Shown: piece by piece, positions 49,870 through 62,035 of the stretch | Layout of the letters: each line of letters opens with the position of its first letter | Position numbering within the stretch: position 1 is the stretch's first letter | Source: Sinotaia quadrata | Taxonomy: Eukaryota > Mollusca > Gastropoda > Architaenioglossa > Viviparidae | Assembly: GCA_028829895.1 (NCBI GenBank) | Contig: CM054179.1 | Coordinates: 44,877,617 to 44,941,616 of the forward strand | Direction of reading: 5' to 3' | DNA: 64,000 nucleotides | Notes under the pieces: model-generated | Told to the model about the DNA's origin: nothing | Seen by the model: only the letters and a program-made list of their open reading frames with translations | The model's database searches: none | Translations under genes and position numbers: made by a program

Positions 49870-52846
49870 GTTGTTGAGCTTGGATTCATTTTCTTCAACA
49901 ACAACAATAATGTGAAAACAAACAGTGGACAGGTTAAGAGCGTTAATGTCTAAATTAAAATATAATAATTCATGTTACATGTCCAACCTAAACCTTCATT
50001 AATTACATGTATTTGAATATTAGACTAATTATAGAAGTGTACGTTAGTTAGAGAACTGTCTCACTAACTGCACAGGAGAAGGAGAACCAGTGTCACGGGT
50101 ACACACGTTTGTGGGTATGTTTCTAATCATCTACTATCTAGTGAGTGGTCCACCACAGACTAAACAGTACATAGTTAATTCTGGAGTTTCTTTAATTAAT
50201 TTATGTCTTTCTCATGAACACAGGCACAGGCTGATATAGTAGTCTGCTCACTGTACACACTCTTGTTAACAAGCAGCTTGCTAAGAAAAGCTTGCACTAT
50301 CCAATGTTATCTGCTTGATACCAAATTAAAACAACGCAGTTTGAACGAGGGTTGGTTGTTTCCCCGATTTCTAGATGCATGATAAGGACACCATTCCTTC
50401 CTTCCTTTTCTCAGTCACCTGACATTTGCGTCTTGTTAGAATCAGGGGAGTAAATGCGCGGATCTCTTCGAAAGTGAAAGAAACGACCATCTGGTCAGCT
50501 CTCGCTCCTAAGTCAAATGTCATCCGTATTCTTGTGAAACAGCTGTTATCTAATAGTATTTATTCCTATTCAAAACCTTTTACGACGTGCTCGGCTTCTT
50601 CCGGTCACGTGACAAGTAGGTCATTTTAAACACTAGTTGAGATTCCGTTTGTTACTGTCGAGACTTAGTTTTTGTGAATAATTTGTTTATATTTAATTTC
50701 ATTCAGAAATTAATTCTCTTCTTCTTGTATACAAAACAATGAGGTGTGTGGTCCTCCTGGTAGTTGTCACTGCTCATTGAGCAACCATGCGGGTCGAGTC
50801 TTTAAATGTCACGAACGAATAATGCTGAAAATATAAAAATAATAAACGTTTTGTTTTCTTTCATTCTTTCTTTCTTATGATACTTTAATAATTATGTGGG
50901 CTAAGCCTACAGGTAATGAAATGTCATCAATATTTGTTTATTATTTTAATGTTTTCTATAACATTAATTAAAAATTTCTGCTTTGTATTACATAAAAATC
51001 TTTTGTTACACATTATTTTTCAACCGATCCATCTAAGTGCACTTAAAATAGACCAGCTGTGTTTGATAGCTCAAAAGGTTGTAACTGAAGTTTACGTAAG
51101 CCAGGAACAAGCTAATAACCTCTATACTGCATAGGTAGACAGCTGCTGCATTTATGGCTCGAGTTTATGTACAGCTCTTGCCATTCTGCTTTTGACAGTT
51201 GAACGATTAAAAAACAACAACAAAAAAAAAGCCCCTCAAACATTCCTCGAAATAACATGTTTACCATGGGAACAGGACAAAGATGACAAAAATGGTTTTA
51301 GCAAACATTCAGCAATTTTCGTACAGTCCAAGAAAAATGAATATATATTATGAGAAACATAATGAAAAGCTTGTATAAACGAGTTATCATTGAATAATTA
51401 TAATAATAATGATAATGACGATGTTGGTGGTGATGGTGGTGATGTCGGTGATTTCTCGGTTCGATGTGTCAATTTCAGAGTAAATTAATTGCTGCAAATA
51501 CCGGAGTTGATATGAGGCAAGGAACACTAACTACTCAATGAGTGCACAGTTCGTGTGGTTATGTGTATTAATATTATGTCGTGTCTTTGACATAATCCAA
51601 CATTTTGTGCACTGTCAAATCCACTAAAATAGAACACACACACACACGCACGCACGCACGATCAGTTATAGCTATTTTCAAACAAATAGATTAATTATAG
51701 AATGATTCAATGTCATTTAAAAATAATTTCAAAACAAAATTTAATAAACTAAGTTAATTTTGGATTGTTCCACTCGCTGGCTGGGTGTGTTGTACACGAT
51801 GTTACGCTTGGTGTTGACACGGCTTTATTTTGTACCATTTTTTGGAATATATCAGGGATTTATTTACTGTTGTAACCTTATGTCAATTTTATGCGCACTA
51901 GTCAACGGTTTGAATGATCCTTTCAAATGAGTGCTAGTTAAAATCACATGTCAGCGACTGTGTCGAGTGGAATGAGCAAATACTTTAATGTTCGTTTTGC
52001 CTTTCGCCCGTCTCAGCTGTATCCCAACAGTCTGTGTGAAGACTCATTTCGCCTGTGAACTGGCTATGGCTGCCTAAACTATACAGGGGGACTTCTGTCG
52101 GTAATTATATTTCAGTAGGCCTATTCAGTTGTCCACTGTGGAAATTAATTTTATTCATATCTCATTCAGTCGTTTTAGTTTGTTTGTTTGTTTTGCTGTA
52201 CAGATGTGATCCACAGGTGAGCAGATTCCATCGACTCACGATTCTTGTTTATATTGCACTGATGTTCCATTGTCATCTATTGGAACTATTCGGACCAGTT
52301 TTCCCCTTCTCCTCTTTTTGTTCCTACCTTCCATTTCCCCAATCATTGTATGAAAAAGAATATCCTGTCTTTCAGAAGCCGGAATCGTTCGAGCTAATTG
52401 TACTTCACATGCCTTTCTAAATTACTTCATCATCTTTCGAATGATTGTGACCGCGAGCAGGAAAAATCTGTACAGTTTGTCACAAGACATTGCTTTAGGA
52501 TGTTCCCACCACGTCTAAATCTATTCCTAATTAAATCCTGACCCTAACTTTAATACTTATTCTAATCGCAACCTTAGCTTTAACGACTCCGTTTATTTTA
52601 AGTGTCGAAGATCGCTGGCGTGACGAACGCTCAGTGCTGAACGCGTCCGACCGTACGAATACCGAGGAAGCAAAAGTCACTTTCCCGCTGCTAGTGAACA
52701 GACATCAATGATAACGAAATGCTGCCTTTAATATTAGCCAGACCATTTCCAAAGGATAAAAGAGATTTTCATAGACTCACACACACGCGCACACAAATAC
52801 ACACCCAACCACATAGGCACACACAAAATCACATACACGCATATAT

Positions 52847-52882
<36 letters not shown>

Positions 52883-53094
52883 ACAAAACATACTTGCACG
52901 CACATGTATGTTCGCACACGCACACACACAAACATACACGCATTCACGCACAACACACACAATGTTCTCATGGATCTGCCGCATAAGATCCGAGAGAATA
53001 AAGTGATCAGAATTCTTTGCGTTTCAGTGAATGGCAACAATCGTAAACCGATAATCATTGCATCGATCCATGGAATGGTGGAAGTAAGATTATT
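49870..53094. other. Noncoding stretch
   Basis: Includes short (CA)n/(CG) runs at 51634-51660 and CA-rich DNA at 52775-52960. The 121-codon frame at 52055-52420 lacks an ATG start and any domain. Confidence 0.5.
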
Positions 53095-53278
53095 TAATAT
53101 TCCTCTTTCTACTGCAAACCTCTACTGGAATACTCGCCAATAATATTCCTCTTTCTACTGCAAACCTCCACTGGAATACTCGCCAATAATATTCCTCTTT
53201 CTACTGCAAACCTCCACTGGAATACTCGCCAATAATATTCCTCTTTCTACTGCAAACCTCCACTGGAATACTCGCCAA
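53095..53278. repeat. 46-bp minisatellite, 4 copies
   Basis: Units starting TAATATTCCTCTTTCTACTG at 53095, 53141, 53187 and 53233, all but identical (one T/C difference). Confidence 0.98.
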
Positions 53279-54964
53279 TCAGTGGTACTCGTGCACTGAG
53301 TAGTGTGGAATGGAACAGAGAGAATTAGATAACTCTAACGAAGAGTTGTTAGATAATGTATCAATCGCTAATGCCACTTAGCTTCTGTGAGAAAAATACA
53401 TTAATCATTTAACAATCACATACATATTTTACACAATATTCTACAAATGAGAAATACAACAATTTAGAGAAGTCAACTATATTTACCACTATGTAAAATC
53501 GTACAGACGTACACGGTCTAATGGACGCAATGGCCTACCTCTGGACATGGGCACTGTGAATTAACACTACGTCACAATACGGAATGCAAGTGACCAAATA
53601 TGGGCGTCTCATATCCGTTTAAGGGCCTTTCCCTCACCTCTAGAGCGACCTACATACTACGAACTCGTAAACAAGTTATTGCACCATCTAACAGAGTTGC
53701 TTAGTGGAAATGCCTTCTCATAAATTAAATAGGAATGATTAATAAAATGAAAATGTTTTCATAACTTGGCATAATTTGCCTAAAATTCCCTGACAGTTAT
53801 TATTATTACAAGTAGTGTAGACACTGTTCTTGTCATCTAAATGACAAACTGCAAAATAAATGAAACAAGGGTGAAAAAAGTTTAAATGAGCCACCACCAC
53901 CACCCTCTCCGTCCACCCACCAGCGAGTCAAATGTTCAGCAGTCAACGATTTCTGAAAATTAGTTTGAATCTTCTCAATATACTACACTAATAAGATTCT
54001 TGCAGTTTTACACTGACATGATTTTCTCAGTTTCAGTAAATTATTTACACTAAAATGAATGAAAATGTAATTATTCTGTTGATTTAACAGAACATGGATT
54101 ATTTCAAGCACGGGGCACCTTAGTCTTATCACTCGCGAATTTAAGAAATGGCGACATCGATTTGTGACTCAAACTATTAAAAGGTGTGTGTAGATTTGAG
54201 AATTTATTGTGAATTCTATCACAGTATTAGCTACTTCAGTATTCATTCTAAAATTCAATTTAATCTAATAATACACTTACTTGTCTGCGTATCGTAGGTC
54301 ATATTTATCATATCAAAATATTTTTTTTAAAGTAATGCTGCGCGTTAATAAAAACGAGCTTAGCAATAGCTTAAAAATACATGAGGAAAATGGAGAAAGG
54401 ATCGCCCCCTGTGGATTAAGTATTACATGTTATTGGCACTGTGATTAGTTTTACATGCTGTAGTCATGCCGCCAGAATACTTTAGATTTTTTTATTTTGT
54501 CTTTATGGTCTTGATCTCCGAATAATTTCTTTCTTAGTTGTAATGTTTAAGAAAAAATCCCAGACGTTTGTCTGAAATTACGACTGCCTTCAAAGAGTCC
54601 AATAATCGCAGTTTCCCCCCCCCCCCCCAGCCACGCAATCTACATTTAGCATCTGCTTACTAGAGACTGTTGGCGTCCTTCCTCTCTGTTAAACAGGATA
54701 ATTCATAAAAAGGACACGATGTTAGTTACAAACTTAAAGCGAAATTATAAAAACAAAACAGACTTCTAAAGCAGATATCAGCTTGCTGTTTCATGCTATA
54801 TCTGCGTAAACTCAAAACATTTATTGCATGAAAGTTAAGAAGTGCCGGTTATCTAATACGTGCTATAAACAGAAACAGTCATCCGACGCCTGTTTAGAAT
54901 AGATGCCGTCAAGCGAATTTCTTCCTTCAAAGAAAATCGTCAGAAAATGACTTTGCGTTGTGCC
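53279..54964. other. Noncoding stretch
   Basis: AT-rich, with a C-run of 13 at 54616-54628. No gene recognised. Confidence 0.5.
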
Positions 54965-55002
54965 GACGTCGCCACGTCAATAATACGTCATTAAAGACGT
55001 CA
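54965..55002. promoter_or_regulatory. Cluster of CRE half-sites upstream of PDE11 exon
   Basis: Three ACGTCA half-sites in the same orientation start at 54974, 54985 and 54997, with an extra GACGTC at 54965. Spacing of 11 and 12 bp places them near the same helical face. The cluster lies about 1 kb before the PDE11 exon, inside what would be its upstream intron. Confidence 0.4.
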
Positions 55003-55354
55003 TGTTGCATCGTTTGGGGGAAATAAAATTAAGAAGTAGATTGGACACAGTGAAATGGTGTGAAAGAAGTTTGTTTTTTTTAAATGTTTATTTCCTCGCT
55101 AGGGAATAAAAACACAATTTTGAGCGCAAGTTTAACAGATTAAAGCTTTACACTTAGCATTACATCTTATAAATTAAAATAATGTTTAATGAACATCCCT
55201 AATTTATTGAGATATATCCAATCTAAAAGATAAGCGTGTGTGTGTGCATGCGTTTATTCTTATATACAAACAAGAATGAAGTTGCTGCTTTTTTAGTTTC
55301 ATATTACCTGCAGTACGAGGCGTTATGAATTTAGAAGAAAACTATGGCGAGTCA

Positions 55355-55410
<56 letters not shown>

Positions 55411-55511
55411 CTACGCACAACTGCACATTAATACACCCACGAAATATTATTATCACCGATGTTGGCATAGTCGAAGTTGATTATATCTGCTCTACTAATT
55501 AAGTATATTAT
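55003..55511. other. Noncoding stretch with (CA)n
   Basis: Contains (CA)n at 55356-55408; otherwise AT-rich. Confidence 0.55.
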
Positions 55512-55708
55512 GTGTGTGCGTGGGTGTTTGTGTCTGTGTATGTGTGGGTGTTTGTGTCTGTGTGGGTGTGGGTGTTTGTGTCTGTGTCTGTGTGGGTGTT
55601 TGTGTCTGTGTGGGTGTGGGTGTGTGGGTGTGTATATATGTGGGTGTTTGTGTCTGTGTGTGTGGGTGTTTGTGTCTGTGTATGTGTGGGTGTTTGTGTC
55701 TGTGTGTG
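55512..55708. repeat. G/T-rich minisatellite, about 18 bp unit
   Basis: About seven copies of GTGGGTGTTTGTGTCTGT with GGGTGTGGGTGTGTGGG interruptions, ending in a short GA run. The frequent GGG triplets make the plus strand a possible G-quadruplex former. Confidence 0.9.
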
Positions 55709-55964
55709 AGAGAGAGATTAACTAGAGAAAGATGGAGCTGGGGAGAGAGGGGGGAGGGAAGAAAGAGAATAAAATAACGAAATTGGGAAAGGAATTATTA
55801 ATGTAACGCACATTGCCTAAATTATAAATTATTAAATTATTTACATATACAGCCGATATATCATAAACACAGGCGGTTTCAGTATTTAAAAAAAAGCCAC
55901 GTCCCGAACTCACAGTAGAGAGAGTTACTTAGTATTTTACATTCCATTTTTATTCATTCTGACT

Positions 55965-55994
55965 GTATTATTTTTTTTTCATTTTTTTTCCCAG
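55965..55994 (+). other. Splice acceptor of PDE11 exon
   Basis: A long T-rich tract broken by a single A runs into CCCAG, with AG at 55993-55994. It is the strongest acceptor near the coding start and implies at least one upstream noncoding exon. Confidence 0.7.
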
Positions 55995-56234
55995 TGATGC
56001 TTCGCAAGCAGAGAACAACCTGTACTTCCCGAGAAAACCATCATCAACGCTATGCCACCTGTAAATCGACGACACAAACACGTCACGCATGCACAAGGTG
56101 CAAGAATGTCTTACCAGCATATACTTAAGCAATAATTTCAGCAAAGTGAAGAATATTACTGCAACCGAGTAAAATCGTCTCCTTGAACAGCACTGTTTAT
56201 TATTCGAAACTAACCTCAGTCCGTAAATCAGGGT
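55995..56234 (+). promoter_or_regulatory. 5' leader of PDE11 exon with two uORFs
   Basis: Leader between the acceptor and the start codon. It has an upstream ORF of 43 codons (55997-56128) and one of 27 codons (56052-56135), the latter in the same frame as the main ORF but closed by TAA. An in-frame TAA at 56211-56213 precedes the main ATG. Two uORFs would be expected to lower translation of the main frame. Confidence 0.6.
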
Positions 56235-57035
56235 ATGGCTTTCACGTCATCCAATGTGGAAGAATGGTTGGACGCCAATCCAGATGTAATGGCGGACTTT
56301 TTCTTACGTAAAGCCGACGCGTCGCTGGTTAACCGCTGGATGGCGCAACACGGGTTGCCGACGCTGCCGGGCATGTCTCCAGTCATCAGCAAACATGTGT
56401 CCCGGTCAGCAGAGAGCAGCACGCCCTCTTCCCCTATCGACACGCGCTTTGGGGATTCCGGGTTCTTCGATTTCAGGCACCAAAGGTCAAACTCTAAGAA
56501 GCACCTTCGGCAGGACTATGCTCGCTCAAAGATGAAGAACATGTTCAGGACATACGAACCCACTCCTGGGACTTCCGCGGAATCTCGTCGCTGCAGCTTG
56601 AAGGAGATGCGCCAATTCCGCTCCCTCCCTCCAACGTCCGTGAACATGCTGAGCCTGCTAATCCAGTCCAAGGTGCGTCTGCCGCGGTACCCCAGCAAAG
56701 ACATCGACCACAAGAGAGAGCTGAGACACACCAATGAAAGAGAGTTCTTCCTTGAAATCGTGAAGGACATCTCCAACGATCTGGACCTCAAGTCTCTGAG
56801 CGAGAAGATGGTGGCTAACATGTGTTGTCTGACTGACGCTGACTGCGGGTCGTTGTTCTTAGTGGAGGGCCGCAACAGTGGTCGGCCCTGGCTTGTGTCC
56901 AAGATGTTCGACGTGCATGCTGGAACGAATATCTTGCCATCCACTACCGGAGATACTCGCATCCCGTGGGGGCAAGGCATCATTGGTCACGTGGCCAACA
57001 CGGGAGAAGTTGTCAACGTCCCAAATGTTCGAGAG
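56235..57035 (+). CDS. PDE11A: PDE11A4-like phosphodiesterase, first coding exon
   Basis: N-terminal 267 codons of a dual cAMP/cGMP 3',5'-cyclic phosphodiesterase that hydrolyses both nucleotides to 5'-monophosphates in the cytosol. Residues 7-40 (NVEEWLDANPD to RWMAQHG) match the start of the long PDE11A4 form; 85-107 (the LRQDYARSK region) and 129-155 (LPPT to LPRYPS) are PDE11-specific linker blocks; GAF-A begins near 170 (FFLEIVKDISNDLDLKSL), with SLFLVEG at 206-212, FDVHAG at 225-230 and PWGQGIIGHV at 244-253, and is cut by the intron. RRCS at 118-121 is a PKA/PKG-type site and RSNS at 84-87 a second basophilic site. The ATG has G at -3 and +4 and an in-frame stop upstream. The catalytic domain is not in the window. 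PDE5 is less likely because of the linker blocks. Confidence 0.93.
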
Positions 57036-57041
57036 GTAAGA
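57036..57041 (+). other. PDE11A: Splice donor of PDE11 exon
   Basis: GAG followed by GTAAGA, phase 0, right where the PDE11 similarity stops; frame-through would end three codons later at TAA. Confidence 0.85.
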
Positions 57042-57250
57042 TCTTAAACATTAAAATGCTGCAGAGAATTATCACCAGTTGTGCCTGAGTAGCAGAACCT
57101 AAATGGACCTACATACACATATAGATTGAATATCTCGTCAAATAATTCATAAAATTGACGATCCTCTTATTGTTACGCCTTTATTTATTACAGTCCCACC
57201 CGTGTTCCGCTTCCATCATACACAAACTCTAGATGATAAACAGATTTAGA

Positions 57251-57254
<4 letters not shown>

Positions 57255-57287
<33 letters not shown>

Positions 57288-57307
57288 GATGGATGGATGG
57301 ATAGATT

Positions 57308-57400
<93 letters not shown>
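57255..57400. repeat. (GATA)n microsatellite
   Basis: GATA run with a GGAT interruption at 57290-57303. Confidence 0.98.
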
Positions 57401-57707
57401 CATCTAACTAGCATTTGATGTTCTATTGCGCATAATTATAATTATTCCCCGTAAGACTTGTCAACGTTCAGCAATGAAATTAAATATTAGCAATAAATTA
57501 TTATAAAATATGACTGTCAATTAATAACACCAATATAAGCAATTGCAAGAAAATAGTAAGAACACTAATTATAAATATTAGCAATAAATGCATGGAAAGT
57601 GACTTCTAACAATAACATAAATAATTGCACAAGATCACACCCCTTGTTATAATTGGGGCAAAATACACATTAGAGTAAGTTCAAACACATACGTGTTCGT
57701 CAGGTGG

Positions 57708-57710
<3 letters not shown>

Positions 57711-57776
<66 letters not shown>
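57711..57776. repeat. (CA)n microsatellite
   Basis: Uninterrupted CA run of about 33 repeats. Confidence 0.98.
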
Positions 57777-57777
<1 letters not shown>

Positions 57778-57913
57778 GTATTTTTAAAAGTCTCCATTCA
57801 TACATTGTGTATTCCAAAATGGCTGAGTTTGCACGTGTACATTTTTCTTAAGCAGCGATAGTGATGCATGTGCATATAAACTTACATTCATCTTCTTTAC
57901 ATGACACTTAGAG

Positions 57914-57921
57914 TGACGTCA
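57914..57921. promoter_or_regulatory. Perfect CRE octamer TGACGTCA
   Basis: Located in the intron 880 bp after the PDE11 exon; possible intronic CREB/ATF site. Confidence 0.4.
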
Positions 57922-59822
57922 TACTTTTACTCTCACTGGAGTGCCTGAAAATAACAGAGTAAATACGAAACATACCCAGACTCAGCTGAGCCAAAGCACT
58001 GTGCAAACAGTTTATTTTGATCTGACTATGCTAATCGTCTTTCTTGAAATCATTTCTAAAGTTCTTTCGCCACTAACTCCTTGATATAACCAGTCGTAGC
58101 AAAACTCTTCTCTACAGAAAATGTCTTTAACCCAATAAGATTATCGCGTTTAATCCATTTCGTCCAACACGGTCTTAACATCTTATAGGTTTCCTGAGAG
58201 AGTCACCTGCTCCCAGAATTAATAGTTTAGGCAATTTTTAATACGTTTCATATAGTTATAGAGAAAATGTGCCTTGTTCCTTCCTTGCCAGCAAACCCCA
58301 CGTTTCGGAGGAATAAAGAAAGACTGCTATAGCGGGACATCAAATATATGGAAGAAAGAAGGACTCGCCATGCTAACAAATATGATTCTAACACGATCTG
58401 TTGAAGATTTCTTCTTTGCGATTTCTTGATCGCAAGAGTATTAAACGTGTATTTTACATATTGGTAACTGTTCAATACTTCTAGCTCTGTGTTACACATA
58501 AGCCAAATGTATTTTTTTTTTTGGCCAAGTTTTGGGGAACTAAAACTTTAGAGTTACCAGCATTGATTGCTAGTGCTTTCTCTTGAGATAGACTGCTAGG
58601 GTGATTTAACTACTTCTGCAATCCAACAGCCAAACCTGACAAAAGAATTATGTTTATGACATACAGAAGCACGGCAAGTTTTGCAGGCAAGACAATGTGT
58701 GGACACTGTGTTTTCCCAATGTTTTAATTTTTCACGTAGGTTTATTTTAATCAGGGCAAAGAAGACAGTACTTGATAATCAGATATTGTTTAACCCTACA
58801 CAGACAATTTAAAATGCTTGGTTTGCTATCGTTAAAAGGTACATCTGATAGTACTGATGGTATACAACCTATTATACTTCTAAGCAACGTAAAATCAATA
58901 ATCTAATTAATAATGATGGAGACACGAAATTATGCAGAATTGATCAGAGAGACATATATTTTGATAGTAGAGAGAGAGAGAGAGGAAAGGTGTGAGTGTG
59001 GAGGGAGGGAGAGACCTGCTTCTGAAACTGATATGAAAAATTCCCATATCTCTAACAAGCTGCCAGCATTATATCATAATTATTATATATTTATTTTGAG
59101 ACAAAGCTAGAATATGTTATTAATGCTTCTCTGCTGAGAGAGCCAACGAATGATATATTTGTCTGTTGATACAACCAGACTCATAACCAAAGGCCATTAA
59201 ATATATTCGGCCTGTTCGTGTCGTAATAAGAAATAATCAGAGAGGAAACAGTGAATACGTGAACTGAAATTACCAAAGTTCAAAACAGACAACGTTTCAG
59301 ATAGCAAAATAATACCTAACCAAAAGGCAATATATATGCTTGTTGCTTTATAAGTTGGTAGTCTATCGTCAATTTGCACACTTGTATGCATATATGTGAA
59401 GGAGTGTATAAATGTGTATGAGTGTAAGAGAGTGTGATAAGTAGGGATAGAGCGAGTGGGGATTGGGGTATGCTTTTGACTATTATTATTATTATTATTA
59501 TTATTATTAAAGAGAAATTATAATCTAATAATGAAAAGACTTTTGAATAACATTGTTTTTCTGATACGAAATGTCTGCAGTCTAAAAGGTGCAGACACGG
59601 TTTTCAAATGAAAGTCTTCGTGTACGTAATGTTCTACTCTATTTCTAGTTTTATTCCACAAATTGATCTTGCAATATCCCAGCAGTTAGTTGTCGATGAT
59701 GGAATTGACAATGGAAGAGGATTTTTGGAAATATACAATATATAGAACTGAAATTATTCATTTGGAACCTAGACATCCCAGCAGTACAGAGACGATGAAG
59801 CTTTGCTTAATAGTCATTTTAT

Positions 59823-59830
59823 TGACGTCA
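59823..59830. promoter_or_regulatory. Perfect CRE octamer TGACGTCA
   Basis: Second CRE in the same intron. Confidence 0.4.
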
Positions 59831-61571
59831 CAAAGCTGTTCTGCACAAAAAAGGAACACTTAGATATCGAAGTCTGTTATTCGTATTGAGCGGGACCTGG
59901 ATGTAAAGGGCATTGCAGAGAGAAAAACGCCTTAATAATGACACAAGAGACAGGAAGTTAGCCTAGTTATGGGTTTAGGAGGTGGATGGGTAGTACGATA
60001 AAGAGAGATGGTGGAGCTAGGCTCTATTTAATGTCATTTTGGCAGCAAATTTCCCCGTCATTAAAAGTTGTCCCCTGGGGAGGGGGGGAAATTTAGTTTA
60101 TTTATGTGAATATTTGATCAGCATTGTACGTGTACTCTTCGTAGTTGGTTTGTGAGACGATCAAATACCTTTTGAGGTAAGAGTTGCAAGAGGGGAGTGA
60201 ACTCCCGTTTACTGAAAGTAGATAATCGTGTAGCTCTTAGACGAGAAAGAACGCCAGTCAATACGTTTACCGTAAACTCTATAAATAAGTACGCAATCGG
60301 CTTTAAGTATATAACATTGGGCTCTTGGTCATTTGTTTTCTGGCAAGCGTGACAACAGAACAACAGTGGGTCGCCATGGTTATAGCTAGGCTCTTCTCGT
60401 ACAGGGATGGGATTGAAGGAGGTTGGATAGGTAGGTTGCGGGGAGACGCGAATTTAATTGCATCTGGTGCTTAGGTCTCGTCCATTTGGGATTTGTACAT
60501 CACATGACTAATTAATTAATTCCTAGTGAAAGCTTCCTGTGACAAGCCAACAAAGCCCTGGCTTTACAGGAGAGCTGTACCCCGCTACCGGGCTCATAAC
60601 ATGTTGCAACCTCCCAAGAGATCGTGAAAGAATAGCGTTGCTTGTGAGTTCTCTTTCTATCGCAAAATTTCGCTGTCAAGCGCTTTATATTTCTGGCATT
60701 AGCCTGGCGACTCGGTGCTGAAAGCTCATCGGAATTCAACAACAATTCCAGAATGCCTAAACAAGGATCTTTCTTCATCTATTTGCTGTCTTTCAAACAT
60801 TCATTTAACTGTAAATTGCAGCATTCCATCATGTGTGTCACTGCTCCGGATCTGTTACAAATGACTTACGTAATCATAACTCAATCACTCTCCCGAAAAT
60901 ACTTTTTTAAAATATAAATTAAAACGCACGCCTCTTCTTTTGATGTCTACTTGCTATTTTTACGTTTTAGTTTATTTTCTAGTGAATCTCTTGCATTTTA
61001 TGTTGTTTTTCTTAATGATACTTATACGTGATGCACAATACGTCATTAAAAAAAAAAAGAGCAGTGGTATTTTGTACGTGTCTTGTTTTTTTCCAGCAAT
61101 ACTGGAAAGTGTCCGTGCTATTTATAGTAATTTTCAAACTTATCATATTTTTATAGTGATACTAGAAAATGTCGTGTTCTTTATAATAACATTCATGTTA
61201 ATTTTTTTTTAGTGATACTAAATATGTGTTATTTATAGTAACATTTAAACAGTTCGTGTTCTTTATTTGCTTTTAGTGATTCGTGATAGTGTTTCTTATT
61301 GTCGTCGTTGTTATTGTTGTTGTTCGTGATGGTATTCGTGCATTCTTTGTTTATTTTCTCCCCTTGTGAAATGATTGTTTCCATTGCACATTCGACACAT
61401 TCATTGCTTTTCATCATGAAACTTACTTACTCCATGCTTTCTGTCAAGAAAACGACATGTTGCATGCTTTCACTGATACCACTGACACGTTCCTTCTTGT
61501 GCAACAATGCTTTCCTTCCTTCTATTAGCAATTCATTCCTTACTTCAGCAACAATGCGCTCCATGCACGTA

Positions 61572-62035
61572 CAAACGATTGGTATCATATTTGTGCAAAC
61601 GATTGGTATCATATTTGTGCAAACGATGGATATCATATTTGTGCAAACGATTGGTATCATATTTGTGCAAACGATGGATATCATATTTGTGCAAACGATT
61701 GGTATCATATTTGTGCAAACGATTGGTATCATATTTGTGCAAACGATTGGTATCATATTTGTGCAAACGATTGGTATCATATTTGTGCAAACGATGGATA
61801 TCATATTTGTGCAAACGATTGGTTTCATATTTGTGCAAACGATGGATATCATATTTGTGCAAACGATTGATATCATATTTGTGCAAACGATTGATATCAT
61901 ATTTGTGCAAACGATGGATATCATATTTGTGCAAACGACGGGTTCCATATTTGTGCAAACGACGGGTTCCATATTTGTGCAAACGATGGGTTCCATATTT
62001 GTGCAGACGATGGGTTCCATATTTGTGCGACAACC
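61572..62035. repeat. 24-bp minisatellite, about 20 copies
   Basis: Exact 24-bp periodicity (CAAACGATTGGTATCATATT plus TGTG) from 61572 to 62035. Variants GATTGG, GATGGA, GATTGA, GACGGG and GATGGG are ordered along the array. Since 24 is a multiple of 3, five of six frames have no stop and give octapeptide repeats such as VQTIGIIF; the longest frame is 328 codons. No ATG context, signal or splice evidence makes it a gene; it lies in the PDE11 intron. Confidence 0.97.

Larger units (their letters stand above)
57042..61571 (+). other. PDE11 intron, first part
   Basis: No continuation of GAF-A is found before 64000. The stretch holds (GATA)n, (CA)n, CREs at 57914 and 59823, (GA)n at 58972-58983, (ATT)n at 59484-59510 and diverged repeats of about 70 bp at 61090-61280 (GTGATACTAnAnATGT-type). 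Confidence 0.7.

Noticed and set aside
50745..50815. CATGCGGGTCGAGTC, SINE-like B-box
   Set aside because: Only one weak box, no fold, no second copy found.
52055..52420. 121-codon hydrophobic frame
   Set aside because: Begins at GTG, not ATG; composition follows T-rich DNA and no membrane protein family is recognised.
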